The notes under the pieces: generated by a model
The model's input: the letters and a program-made list of their open reading frames with translations, nothing else
Database searches by the model: none
What the model was told of the DNA's origin: nothing
Assembly (NCBI GenBank): GCA_964538625.1
Contig: CAZIGH010000018.1
Coordinates: forward strand, 21,059 to 85,058
Direction: 5' to 3'
Length of the DNA stretch: 64,000 bases
DNA from: JAEUHM01 sp964538625
Lineage (GTDB): Bacteria > Verrucomicrobiota > Verrucomicrobiia > Verrucomicrobiales > Verrucomicrobiaceae
Position numbers and translations under genes: made by a program
In this document: piece by piece, positions 49,597-58,488 of the stretch
Layout: every line of letters starts with the position of its first letter
How positions within the stretch are numbered: position 1 is the stretch's first letter

Positions 49597-49624
49597 ACGA
49601 AGAGGTGTTGAGTGCGTGCGGCGT

Positions 49625-50317
49625 TCAAGTGTGCAGCTCCTCCCAGAGTGCGTTAAGTTCTGCCTCCAGTGCACGCTGCCTGGCTACATTCGGCACTTGC
49701 TGAAGAATCTGGCTGCCGAGGGCGCGGAGCTGCTCGCGGGTCATGCGATATGGGTCCGACACGCCGGAGGCGGAGATACAGCGGTCGATGAGATTGACTG
49801 CTTGGGCGCGGCCCATGACCTTCCCCAGCAGACGCTCAATACCCTTTCTGGCTGCGGGCCAGACATTGATGGTGGCCTCTGCTTTCTCGACGAGGACCTC
49901 AGCGGCGCGCGCCTTGGTGACGATGAGCTCCTCCACGCCATCCGCAGTGGGTTTGAAGGTCTCCAAGGAGAGCTGTGAGATCCGCTCCGAGTGTTCGTCA
50001 AGAAAGACCGACGCAGCACCGAGCACGGTGTCCGTGTCAGCTTTTGGTGAGAGGAGCAGGACCAGACAGGCTTCCTGCTTTTGCACCAGAGCCACGCGCA
50101 CGTGCTGAAACTCCAGCCAGACGAGCGATACCTCGCGCTTTACCTGACGGTAGCCGTCTGCCAGGCGCTGCACTGCAGCCACCAGTGCTTGGGTTCGTGA
50201 CTCAGGGAAGGGGACATTCGACGCCACAAGGGCAGTGCCCTTGAGCAGAAGTAAGCCGCTGACCCCAGTGAGCCGGTGCAGGGCCATGGCGGCCGGGATA
50301 ACGAGGTTGGCATTCAT
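49625..50317 (-). CDS. Roadblock/LC7-like domain protein
   Basis: This 230-residue cytoplasmic protein (from the ATG at 50317; a GTG at 50326 overlaps the upstream stop) starts with a Roadblock/LC7-type domain: MALHRLTGVSGLLLLKGTAL, with a following strand-helix-strand of about 110 residues. The second half (from about 120) is mostly helical, with VEELIVTKARAAEVLVEKAE and RQRALEAELNALWEEL near the end. Roadblock proteins regulate small Ras-like GTPases, but none is encoded here. It stands 28 nt upstream of amtB. The fold call is by eye and moderate. Confidence 0.55.
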   Translation of the reverse strand: MNANLVIPAAMALHRLTGVSGLLLLKGTALVASNVPFPESRTQALVAAVQRLADGYRQVKREVSLVWLEFQHVRVALVQKQEACLVLLLSPKADTDTVLGAASVFLDEHSERISQLSLETFKPTADGVEELIVTKARAAEVLVEKAEATINVWPAARKGIERLLGKVMGRAQAVNLIDRCISASGVSDPYRMTREQLRALGSQILQQVPNVARQRALEAELNALWEELHT

Positions 50318-50322
50318 CGCTC

Positions 50323-50679
50323 TCACGGTTCGCGTTTGCCGAGTTCACGCCTCAGATGGGAGAGTCGGCGGCGCCCGAGGCGGGAGACGCCGTAGAAGAT
50401 GGTCTCGTGACCCGTGCCCGTGACACGCCGGAAGCCGGACTGGGTGTTACTGTCCTCCAGCGCCATGACTTCCACACTCCCGCTGCTCAGCGCCTCACCG
50501 ATCTCTCGGGCGTAGAACTCAAGGTAACGCAACTCATTGACCAGCCTCTGGGCCTCGCTCGGTCGAGAGACGCCTTTAACCACATCTCCCGGAAGCACCT
50601 GAAACACCTCTGCATCCCCGTCTGCGACAGGGAGGCCGATGTGCTGCTGACCAAGGACACGGGTGGATTCGGATTCCAT
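50323..50679 (-). CDS. Hypothetical protein ahead of the roadblock gene
   Basis: I do not recognise this 118-residue protein. It has no signal peptide or membrane segment. Two halves can be seen: an N-terminal mixed region (GQQHIGLPVADGDAEVFQVL, then RPSEAQRLVNELRYLEFYAR) and a basic C terminus (GVSRLGRRRLSHLRRELGKR). The stop TGA at 50323-50325 overlaps a potential GTG start of the roadblock gene, which argues for translational coupling. The ATG at 50679 is preferred over 50742. The partner relationship with the roadblock protein is inferred from arrangement alone. Confidence 0.55.
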   Translation of the reverse strand: MESESTRVLGQQHIGLPVADGDAEVFQVLPGDVVKGVSRPSEAQRLVNELRYLEFYAREIGEALSSGSVEVMALEDSNTQSGFRRVTGTGHETIFYGVSRLGRRRLSHLRRELGKREP

Positions 50680-50788
50680 TCTCCAGCGCCTTTCAGCAAT
50701 CGGCGTGCCAACGCGGGGAGGTCTGCTGGCGCAAGTCTGCAATGGAGCGATAAAAGCCAGGAGGCCTGCCGTTAGACCAGGGACTCAC

Positions 50789-52219
50789 ATGAAAACCCTG
50801 TATGCACTTCTCTTTTGGCTCGTTGCTGCGTGCCACACGCTGCACGCCCGGCAGCCGAACATTCTCCTCATCGTGGCGGATGACCTCTGCTGGCGTGACC
50901 TCGGCTACCAGGGACACCCTGATGTGAAGACGCCAAACATCGACAAGCTCGCCAGCGAAGGCATGAGACTGGACGGCATGTTCTCACCCGCAGCGACTTG
51001 TTCTCCCATGCGGCACACGCTCTACACCGGGCTGTTTCCTGTACGCAGCGGAGCGTATCCAAACCATACCCGCGCGTATGACGGCACGAAGAGCGTGTTC
51101 ACTTACTTCAGGGACATGGGCTGGCGGGTGGCCCTGCAAAACAAGACCCATGTGGGTCCGGCGGCATCCTTCCCCTATGAGGCGCTGGGAGATGCGGATG
51201 ACTTCTCTTCCACACGGGCGTTCATCCAGCGGGACAAAGCCCAGCCGTGGCTGCTCTCGTACTGCTCCAATGATCCTCATGGTCCCTGGACACGTGGCCC
51301 AAAGTATGAACCCACCACTCTCACCGTGCCGCCTTACATGCACGACAACGCTGAAACACGCAGTCAACTCGCCGCCTACTTCAGCGAGATCACCCAGCTT
51401 GACACGCAGGTGGGTGAGCTGATGAAGCTGCTGGATGAGGCGGGACAGCGGGAGCATACCCTGGTGCTCTTCGTCTCAGAGCAGGGCTGTTCACTGCCTT
51501 ACGGAGGAAAATGGTCTCTCTACGACACTGGCGTGCGCGTCTCTGCCATCGTACGCTATCCCCCGCTGGTGAAGCCCGGCAGCCGCAGCACGGCGCTCAT
51601 GCAGTACGTCGATGTGCTGCCCACGCTCATTGAGCTGGTAGGTGGAGAACCCTCAGGACTCGATACCGGATGTCCAGACGCATTTGGGAAGCGGGGCTTT
51701 GACGGACGTAGCTTTCTCTCCGTGCTCAAAGGGGATGCCGCCACCCTGCGGGACTACGTGTACGCCCAACACACCACCGTGGGGGTGAACGGATTCAAGG
51801 AGCCCTACCCAAGCCGCATGGTGCGGGACAGCCGTTACAAACTCATCCGCAACCTCACTCCCGAGAACACCTTCACCATTGGTGGCATCCACAAGGGCCA
51901 GCCGATCGAGTCTTGGCAGGAGGATGCAAAGGCAGACCCCAAGCTCGCTGCCCGTGTGCAGTGGCTTTTCAAACGGCCCGGTGAAGAACTGTACGATCTT
52001 GAGCAGGACCCATTTGAAATGAACAACCTCGCGGCGGACCCTTCCAAAGCGGAGCTCAAAGCACGTTTGCAGCAGGAGCTGGACGCCTGGATGAAGCAGC
52101 AGGGTGACAAAGGGCTGGAGACGGAGATGCTGGCACCCACCAGACAGGGCAAGTCTGACGAAAAGCCGCGCTCTGGCCCTGGCAAAAAGAAGGGAAAGAA
52201 GAAAGCGGCTGCCAAGTGA
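50789..52219 (+). CDS. Secreted sulfatase (formylglycine type)
   Basis: This 476-residue exported enzyme hydrolyses sulfate esters. It has a signal peptide (MKTLYALLFWLVAACHTLHA), the N-terminal metal motif NILLIVADDL, and CSPMRHTLYTG with Cys71 as the formylglycine precursor (CxPxR). NKTHVGPAASFP replaces the common KWHLG and is found in heparan N-sulfatase-like members; SEQGCSLPYGG lies toward the middle. The C terminus ends in a Lys/Gly-rich tail (GPGKKKGKKKAAAK) that belongs to no domain. The start is the ATG at 50789. The ceramidase-like gene follows 36 nt later. Confidence 0.88.
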   Translation: MKTLYALLFWLVAACHTLHARQPNILLIVADDLCWRDLGYQGHPDVKTPNIDKLASEGMRLDGMFSPAATCSPMRHTLYTGLFPVRSGAYPNHTRAYDGTKSVFTYFRDMGWRVALQNKTHVGPAASFPYEALGDADDFSSTRAFIQRDKAQPWLLSYCSNDPHGPWTRGPKYEPTTLTVPPYMHDNAETRSQLAAYFSEITQLDTQVGELMKLLDEAGQREHTLVLFVSEQGCSLPYGGKWSLYDTGVRVSAIVRYPPLVKPGSRSTALMQYVDVLPTLIELVGGEPSGLDTGCPDAFGKRGFDGRSFLSVLKGDAATLRDYVYAQHTTVGVNGFKEPYPSRMVRDSRYKLIRNLTPENTFTIGGIHKGQPIESWQEDAKADPKLAARVQWLFKRPGEELYDLEQDPFEMNNLAADPSKAELKARLQQELDAWMKQQGDKGLETEMLAPTRQGKSDEKPRSGPGKKKGKKKAAAK

Positions 52220-52255
52220 CGCACCTCGCTGCAATGCCGGAGTGGGCTTGAGCGT

Positions 52256-53632
52256 ATGCCTGCCATGCGCCTGCCACAGATCCTTGCTGCCATTTCCTCC
52301 CCGCTGCTTTTCGTCTCTGCCGCGCTGGCGGAGGTGAAGATAGCCACCTTCGACGTGGATGCCACGCCACCACTGGGTGCACCCATGGCGTATGATCCGG
52401 TGAAGCGACTGGATGAGATGACGCTTCGCTCCCGTGGCATCGTCATTCTGGGGGCCGAGAAGCCCATCGTTCTGTGTGCGGTGGACTGGATAGGCATTGC
52501 CAACGAAGGCCACAGCGCCTTTCGCCAGGCGCTTGCAGACGCTGCAGGCACAGACTTCGCACGGGTGGCGGTGCATGCCCTTCATCAGCATGATGCACCG
52601 GGGTGCGATTTCACTGCGGAGAAGATCATCAAAGAACTCGGCTTGGAGGGTTACTCCCGCTTCGAGGGCACGTTTCATCGGCAGGTCATCCAGCGCACCG
52701 CAGACGCCATCCGAGCCGCCCTGCCGGTGGCAAGGACAGTCACTCACTATGGCTACGCCGAAGCGGTGGTAAAAGAGGTGGCCTCTAACCGCAGAGTGGA
52801 AAAACTACCCGGCGGACGCATCGGGCGCATGAGAGGCAGTTCGTGCAAGACTCCCGAACTCCGTGCTCTGCCAGAGGGCACCATCGACCCTGAAGTGAGC
52901 GTGCTCGCGTTCTGGAACGGAGACGCACCCGTGGCCGTACTCAGCGCCTACGCCTGTCATCCGCAGAGCTACTACAGACTGGGCATTCCCAGCCCAGACT
53001 TTCCCGGCATAGCCCGGTTCATCCGCGGGCAGGATGTCAATGCGGCACTGCACGTCCACTTCGCCGGAGCGGGTGGGAATGTGGCCGCCGGAAAATACAA
53101 CGACGGCTCGCAGCCCAACCGCATGATTCTCGCCACCCGCCTGGCCAATGCCATGAGAGAGGCCTATGAGAAGGCCGAACGCAAACCCCTGACAGAGACT
53201 GACATAGGCTGGGGCAGCGTTCCCGTGCACCTACCTCCCGCTGCGCATCTGACAGAGGAGGATCTCATAGCCAAACTCCGCGCCGAGGATGGGAAGAAGG
53301 GCTATATTTCCTACGCGGACCAGCTCTCATGGCTCCGGCGGGCCAAAGCAGGCATACCCATCGACATCACCTGCCTTCGGCTGGGGCATACCCGGATGCT
53401 GCACCTCCCCGGTGAACTTTTCGTTGAGTACCAGCTCGGAGCCAAGGCCATGCGGCCAGATCTGGAAGTGTTCATGGCCGCGTACGGAGACTATGCCACG
53501 GGTTACATAGGCACCGCCGCCGCTTATCCCGAGGGTGGCTATGAAGTAGAGCCACGCTCTTCGGGGGTAGGGCCAGACGCGGAAGCCATTCTGGTGGGCG
53601 CCATCAAGACGCTTCTCGAGGTCAAGCCCTGA
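52256..53632 (+). CDS. Secreted neutral/alkaline ceramidase-like hydrolase
   Basis: This 458-residue exported protein has a signal peptide ending SAALA and the N-terminal pattern of neutral/alkaline non-lysosomal ceramidase-like proteins: FDVDATPPLGAPMAYDP, VLCAVDWIGI, VHALHQHDAPG (zinc-type His) and AYACHPQSYYRLGIPSPDFPG. A conserved FAGAGGNVAAGKYN follows. The substrate is unknown; many Planctomycetota and Verrucomicrobiota members have never been tested, and the name does not prove ceramide hydrolysis. It follows a sulfatase gene and precedes an antiporter gene; ATG at 52265 is an alternative start. Confidence 0.75.
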   Translation: MPAMRLPQILAAISSPLLFVSAALAEVKIATFDVDATPPLGAPMAYDPVKRLDEMTLRSRGIVILGAEKPIVLCAVDWIGIANEGHSAFRQALADAAGTDFARVAVHALHQHDAPGCDFTAEKIIKELGLEGYSRFEGTFHRQVIQRTADAIRAALPVARTVTHYGYAEAVVKEVASNRRVEKLPGGRIGRMRGSSCKTPELRALPEGTIDPEVSVLAFWNGDAPVAVLSAYACHPQSYYRLGIPSPDFPGIARFIRGQDVNAALHVHFAGAGGNVAAGKYNDGSQPNRMILATRLANAMREAYEKAERKPLTETDIGWGSVPVHLPPAAHLTEEDLIAKLRAEDGKKGYISYADQLSWLRRAKAGIPIDITCLRLGHTRMLHLPGELFVEYQLGAKAMRPDLEVFMAAYGDYATGYIGTAAAYPEGGYEVEPRSSGVGPDAEAILVGAIKTLLEVKP

Positions 53633-53781
53633 AGGCTGCGGAAAAGACACATTCATTCCCGGCCCGATTTCTGCGGCCCAAAGTGCTGCGAGCACGTAAG
53701 CAAGTGCGCCGCAGGCACCTCTTGTTGAAAACGGCGTCCTCCTTTTCATGGAGGGAGCACAACCCCTAGACCCCAAGCCTC

Positions 53782-55056
53782 ATGACAGCCACGCCCATCG
53801 AACTCCTTGCCACCGTCCTCTTCGGCCTCGCAGTGCTGCACACCTTCTTCGTGAAGTTCTTTGCGCGCCTGGCCCACAAGTATCCGGAGGGCTCCATCCA
53901 GGAGAACTTTCTTCACTTTCTCGCGGAGACGGAAGTGGTGCTGGGACTCTGGGCTGCGGCGTTGTTCGCAGGCATAGCGGCCATGACTGGGGGGTTCAAA
54001 GAGGCCGTCTATTACATAGAGGGCTTGAACTACACAGAGCCGAAGTTCGTGCTCGTGGTCATGGTGGTGGCGGCCACCAAGCCGGTCATACGACTTGCCG
54101 AGACGCTCATCAATGGCTTTGCCCGCTTGCTGCCGATGCCGGAGAGCATGGCATTCTATGTATCCTCGCTTACCTTCGGAGCGCTCCTGGGCTCCTTCAT
54201 CACTGAGCCTGCGGCCATGACACTGCTCGCCATCTTGCTGAAGCGTCGTTACTTTGACCGCGGCATCAGCACCCGGTTCGCCTACGCTACGCTGGGCTTG
54301 TTGTTTGTGAATGTCTCCATTGGCGGCACGCTGACCCACTTTGCCGCGCCGCCGGTGCTCATGGTAGCGGCCAAGTGGCAGTGGGACACACCCTTCATGT
54401 TCACTCACTTCGGCTGGCGAGCGGCGCTGAGCTGCATCGTCTCCACTGCACTTGTCACCTGGACCTTCAGGAAAGAACTGCTCTCCCTGGAGGTGCCGGA
54501 ACAGAAGGCATCATTCATTCCCGGCTGGCTGACGGTGTTGCACGTGCTGTTTCTGGCATCGATCGTTTACTTCGCCCACTACCCGGATGTCTTCTTTGGC
54601 GTGTTCATGATGTTCCTCGGACTGGTGACAGCCACCAAGGAATACCAGGAGAATCTGAAACTGCGGGAGGGCCTGTTGGTAGGTTTCTTCCTGGCGGGCC
54701 TCGTCACGCTTGGCTCGCTCCAGGCGTGGTGGCTCAAGCCGCTTCTGGAGGGCATGGAGGAGACTGCGCTTTTCTTTGGAGCCACGGGACTCACCGCCAT
54801 CACGGACAATGCGGCGCTCACCTACCTCGGCTCACTGGTGGATGGCTTGAGCGATGAACTGAAGTATGCCCTCGTGGCAGGTGCGGTCACCGGTGGTGGA
54901 CTCACAGTCATCGCCAACGCTCCGAACCCGGCTGGCGTGGGCCTGCTTCAGGGTGCCAAGGTCTTTCAGGGTACCGGCATCAGCCCACTTGGACTCCTTC
55001 TCGGTGCGCTGCCACCTACCTTGGTCGCCATCTTGTTCTTCTGGATTGTCCGCTGA
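53782..55056 (+). CDS. Putative Na+/H+ antiporter
   Basis: This 424-residue inner-membrane protein matches the PF07399-type putative Na+/H+ antiporters: FLHFLAETEVVLGLWAA near the N terminus, FGALLGSFITEPAAMTLLAI, VNVSIGGTLTHFAAPPVLMV and GATGLTAITDNAALTYLGSL. About 11-12 hydrophobic segments are present. GGTLTHFAAP and TDNAALTY are the likely ion-binding regions in the inverted halves. It would exchange sodium for protons. A 149-nt gap precedes it, and it is flanked by ceramidase and sulfatase genes with no evident link to them. Confidence 0.88.
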   Translation: MTATPIELLATVLFGLAVLHTFFVKFFARLAHKYPEGSIQENFLHFLAETEVVLGLWAAALFAGIAAMTGGFKEAVYYIEGLNYTEPKFVLVVMVVAATKPVIRLAETLINGFARLLPMPESMAFYVSSLTFGALLGSFITEPAAMTLLAILLKRRYFDRGISTRFAYATLGLLFVNVSIGGTLTHFAAPPVLMVAAKWQWDTPFMFTHFGWRAALSCIVSTALVTWTFRKELLSLEVPEQKASFIPGWLTVLHVLFLASIVYFAHYPDVFFGVFMMFLGLVTATKEYQENLKLREGLLVGFFLAGLVTLGSLQAWWLKPLLEGMEETALFFGATGLTAITDNAALTYLGSLVDGLSDELKYALVAGAVTGGGLTVIANAPNPAGVGLLQGAKVFQGTGISPLGLLLGALPPTLVAILFFWIVR

Positions 55057-55113
55057 GCACGCAGTTCGCACGTTTGTGCGTAAGGCACGCCTTCGCTGCG
55101 CGTTTTCGGGCAC

Positions 55114-56481
55114 ATGATGATGTGCGTCCGCAGACTGTTGATGGTGGGTATGGTTTCGTTGGCTCCGGCGCTTGCGGCGGAGAAGCCAAACATCATCCTC
55201 ATTCTCGCAGATGATCTCGGCTGGGCTGACTTGGCCTGTTACGGCAACACGTTCAACGAAACGCCCAATCTCGACCGCATGGCAGAAGAGGGGATGCGGT
55301 TTACCCAGTTCTATGCCGGGCCAGTTTGCTCGCCAACGCGGTGCAACTTGCAAAGCGGACAGGACCAGGCGCGCTTCGGCATCACACAGCACATCCCAGG
55401 GCACCGGCGACCTTTCGCGAAACTCCTGGATCCAGCAGTGCCCTTGCAAATGCCGCTGGAGGTAAAGACGTTCGCTGAGTGCGCGGTGGAAGCTGGCTAC
55501 CGCACTGGCTACTACGGCAAGTGGCATCTTGGGGGCGAAGGCTATGGCCCTGCGCAACAGGGCTGGCAGGAGGCGGAAGAGATGAAGGGCAATGTGCAAA
55601 AGATCGGCGGAGAGAGCCGACGTACCACCGAGGTGCTGGCAGAGAGAGGGGAGAGTTTTATCCGCAGGCACAAGGACCGGCCCTTCCTACTTCAGCTTTC
55701 GCATACTGCCGTGCACATCCCACTCTCCACTACGCCGGAGCTGCTCGCCAAATACCAGGCCAAGCCGCCCATGCCCGGCTATCCGAGTAATCCCGAGTAC
55801 GCAGGTTTCGTAGAGGAGCTGGACGCAGCCGTGGGTCGCATCGTGACCGCTGTGAACCAGGCTGGGATAGCAGACCGGACGCTCATCCTTTTCCTCAGTG
55901 ACAACGGCGGCCTGGAACACGAGCAGAGCGGTAGGGTGGTCACCTCTAACAAGCCACTGCGGGGTGAGAAGGGCACTCTTTATGAGGGAGGTGTCCGCAT
56001 TCCGGCCATCGCCCGCTGGCTAGGCACCGTGCCGAAAGGCAGTGAGTGCAGCACGCCTCTCATCACCATGGACTTCTATCCCACTGTGCTTGAAATTGCG
56101 GGTGCCGCTGCGCCCGCCGGACAGCCACTGGATGGCCTGAGCCTGCTGCCCGTGCTGAAGGATGCGCAGGCGGCACTGGCCCGCACGGCCCTGCACTGGC
56201 ACCTGCCGCATTATCATCACAGCACGCCGGCCAGCGCCATCCGCGCCGGAGATTGGAAGCTCATCGAGTTCTTTGAGGACGGCAGGCGGGAGCTATTCCA
56301 CTTGCGCTCAGACCCCGGTGAACAGAATGACCTCTCTGAGGCTGAACCAGCGCGTGTCAAGGAGCTTCACGCCTCTCTCGATGCCTGGCGGAGCCGGGTG
56401 AACGCCCTCCTTCCAGTGCCCAATCCTGACTACGATCCCGCGAGGGCGCTGCAGCTTGCAAAGGGTGCCCGCGGGGAATGA
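55114..56481 (+). CDS. Secreted arylsulfatase (formylglycine type)
   Basis: This 455-residue exported enzyme has a signal peptide (residues about 1-22), metal motif NIILILADDLGWADL, Cys72 in VCSPTRCNLQSG as formylglycine precursor, and YGKWHLGGEG with the catalytic Lys/His. Other sites are SHTAVHIPLS, LFLSDNGGLE and KPLRGEKGTLYEGGVRIP. It belongs to the arylsulfatase A-like group. It has no Lys-rich tail, unlike the two other sulfatases here. It is 57 nt after the antiporter gene and its 3' end faces the methyltransferase gene at a distance of 7 nt. Confidence 0.9.
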   Translation: MMMCVRRLLMVGMVSLAPALAAEKPNIILILADDLGWADLACYGNTFNETPNLDRMAEEGMRFTQFYAGPVCSPTRCNLQSGQDQARFGITQHIPGHRRPFAKLLDPAVPLQMPLEVKTFAECAVEAGYRTGYYGKWHLGGEGYGPAQQGWQEAEEMKGNVQKIGGESRRTTEVLAERGESFIRRHKDRPFLLQLSHTAVHIPLSTTPELLAKYQAKPPMPGYPSNPEYAGFVEELDAAVGRIVTAVNQAGIADRTLILFLSDNGGLEHEQSGRVVTSNKPLRGEKGTLYEGGVRIPAIARWLGTVPKGSECSTPLITMDFYPTVLEIAGAAAPAGQPLDGLSLLPVLKDAQAALARTALHWHLPHYHHSTPASAIRAGDWKLIEFFEDGRRELFHLRSDPGEQNDLSEAEPARVKELHASLDAWRSRVNALLPVPNPDYDPARALQLAKGARGE

Positions 56482-56488
56482 TCTAGCC

Positions 56489-57577
56489 TTACACACCCAG
56501 GTGCATTTGAGTACCTAGCTCATTCAGACGGGCGAGAAAGCGCGCCGCTTCATCCGCCTGCGTCACCACATAGAGGTACTCTTTGTTCCGCAGGTGGCTG
56601 ATCTTGCCCACCTTTTCGCCCTGGGGATTAAAGATTCCTATCTGGGCTCCGACGTAGCGTTTGTAATCGTTTTCCAAGGTGGTGACCACGGCGCTGCCGT
56701 CCCACAGCGCACCGAGACAGGCCTCCATGTCCTCTCGGGTGATGTAGCCTTCGTTATTGAATGAGACGACGAGAGTGCGTGCCCTTACGGCAGAGAGCAT
56801 CTCCTTCATGGCGGCTGCGAACTGGCGGCGTGAGTTGAAGATGCTGCTGCGCTCTCGGCAGTCGATGCGTTTGCAGGCGATGCCGTACACCTCTGGCTTG
56901 TCCCAGCGGACGAGGGACTCCCAGATGTGGTAGTTGCCCAGGTAAGAGTGCTGATTGTAGGGCGGGTCGATGTAGGCAATGTCGGCCTCCAGGGTTTGCG
57001 CGGCCGTGAGCGCTTCCATGCAGTGCGCCTCACACTTGCCATTCACAGGGCGAGGAAGTAACTCTGGCATCCGGAGGTGAAGATCGTTGTAAGCACGGGC
57101 TGCCCATTGCTTGAGATAAGCCATCTGCACGCCGGTGGTGGAGTCCACGCGGTCTGCGGCCTCCATGAGAGAGACGAGCATGATGGCCTCCAGCTCGGGT
57201 GGCAGGGCTTTCTGCGCTATGGCCTCGCGGATGGCATCCACACGCGCTCCGTTCTTCGGCTGAAAGAAGCGGGAGCGCTCGCAGAAGGTCTGGGTGAAGT
57301 AGCCCGGCTCGCCTCGCATGGCGTTGAACTCACGCAGCAGCTTCTCTGCATCTGCCAGCCAGTCCTCCCTGTCTGCCTGTACGTAGCACCTGGCCAGGGT
57401 GGTGGCGTAGGCGTTGTGATCGTTGGACAGGACTCGGTAACCTGCGGACTTCAGGGCGTGGCCCACCCGCGACGTGCCAGAAAACAGGTCGATGACTGAG
57501 GTGGCTGCACTGAAACGGCGCACCACGTCGAGAATGGCGGGAATGAGCGTGCGCTTGCTGCCGAGGTACTTGATCAT
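56489..57577 (-). CDS. D12-class N6-adenine DNA methyltransferase
   Basis: This 362-residue enzyme transfers a methyl group from S-adenosylmethionine to adenine in DNA. Motifs are KYLGSKRTLIPAI at the N terminus, the SAM-binding VIDLFSGTSRVGHALK (29-44) and the catalytic IAYIDPPYNQHS with DPPY at 204-207; this order puts it in the D12 (Dam/EcoRV) class. The start overlaps the stop of the upstream putative restriction endonuclease by 4 nt (ATGA), so the two form a type II restriction-modification pair. Recognition sequence cannot be predicted from sequence. Confidence 0.88.
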   Translation of the reverse strand: MIKYLGSKRTLIPAILDVVRRFSAATSVIDLFSGTSRVGHALKSAGYRVLSNDHNAYATTLARCYVQADREDWLADAEKLLREFNAMRGEPGYFTQTFCERSRFFQPKNGARVDAIREAIAQKALPPELEAIMLVSLMEAADRVDSTTGVQMAYLKQWAARAYNDLHLRMPELLPRPVNGKCEAHCMEALTAAQTLEADIAYIDPPYNQHSYLGNYHIWESLVRWDKPEVYGIACKRIDCRERSSIFNSRRQFAAAMKEMLSAVRARTLVVSFNNEGYITREDMEACLGALWDGSAVVTTLENDYKRYVGAQIGIFNPQGEKVGKISHLRNKEYLYVVTQADEAARFLARLNELGTQMHLGV

Positions 57578-58401
57578 CGTGCTCGAGCGGCGTGGCGCGG
57601 GGTGTTCTCAAACAACCACTGCATGAGGCTGGTGGTGAAAAGGTGGTAGCCGTTTCTGGTGCAGTGGTGGCGCATGTGGAACCAGGGAAAGACGGAGAGG
57701 CGTTCCGCCTGGATCTGGAAGTTCACGTGGTACTTGTTGCGAAAACGTACGAATGCGCTGTTGGCCATGACCACAAGACTGCACGTGGGAAACTGCGTGG
57801 CTATCTCCAGATACTGCATGATCTGGAAGCTCAGTCGCTCATGCGCATTCCCGTCGATGCGACTGTCTCCGCTGGACTTGGCGGACTTGTATTCGAGGAG
57901 GATTTTTTCGTGGAGCTTCCCCTTTTCAGTGAGGGTGATGTTGTCGTCAAACTTCGTGCTCAATCCCGCGTAGATGCCGGGGTAGGCGTCGCTGGCAAAG
58001 GACCCCTCGTGAGGTGCGAAGTGCTCCACCACGTGTTCTGTGCCCGGATGAGCGGCCACCATGTCGCTCACCAGAAAGGTGGTCTCCAGCCAGTTCGCCT
58101 CTCCTTCAAATACGACGCACTCGGAGTCCGGCACAGTGGAGGGCAGAAAAAGGGAGCGGTCGTCCACAGTGAGTTTTGCGTAGGCCTTGCCACGCGGAGT
58201 GCGCACATGGTCCAGGGCGGCTCCGGCTTTTTTGGCATCCGCTCCCAGCAGCTCCCACATTCTGGCTATGGACTTCTCAAAGCTCTCTCCGTCCCGCCGT
58301 GTTCCCGCGCCGGTGTTCGCCACGCTGTCAGCCGCTTCAAAGTCCTCAATGACTCTGAAGAGCGCAAGCAGTGACTTGCTAGGTGGCGGGGTGGCTGGCA
58401 T
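57574..58401 (-). CDS. Putative type II restriction endonuclease, PD-(D/E)xK-like
   Basis: This 275-residue protein probably cuts unmethylated DNA. No family is recognised, but a plausible PD-(D/E)xK core is present: Asp152/Asp153 (LSTKFDDNITL), Glu170 and Lys172 (KILLEYKSAK), 18-20 residues apart, then a QxxxY motif (Gln193-Tyr197 in FQIMQYLEIA). The C-terminal region VRFRNKYHVNFQIQAERLSV and FPWFHMRHHCTRNGYHL is rich in His and aromatics. The gene overlaps the D12 methyltransferase start by 4 nt, the typical coupling of type II systems. It has no signal peptide or membrane segment. The endonuclease role is inferred. Confidence 0.65.
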   Translation of the reverse strand: MPATPPPSKSLLALFRVIEDFEAADSVANTGAGTRRDGESFEKSIARMWELLGADAKKAGAALDHVRTPRGKAYAKLTVDDRSLFLPSTVPDSECVVFEGEANWLETTFLVSDMVAAHPGTEHVVEHFAPHEGSFASDAYPGIYAGLSTKFDDNITLTEKGKLHEKILLEYKSAKSSGDSRIDGNAHERLSFQIMQYLEIATQFPTCSLVVMANSAFVRFRNKYHVNFQIQAERLSVFPWFHMRHHCTRNGYHLFTTSLMQWLFENTPRHAARAR

Positions 58402-58488
58402 GGCGGGGCGCGGGTTGAACGTGGTCGCCCCGGAGAAAAGCAGGGAGCAGCCGATGATTCAAATCCTTATCCCCCCACCACGCAAGCG

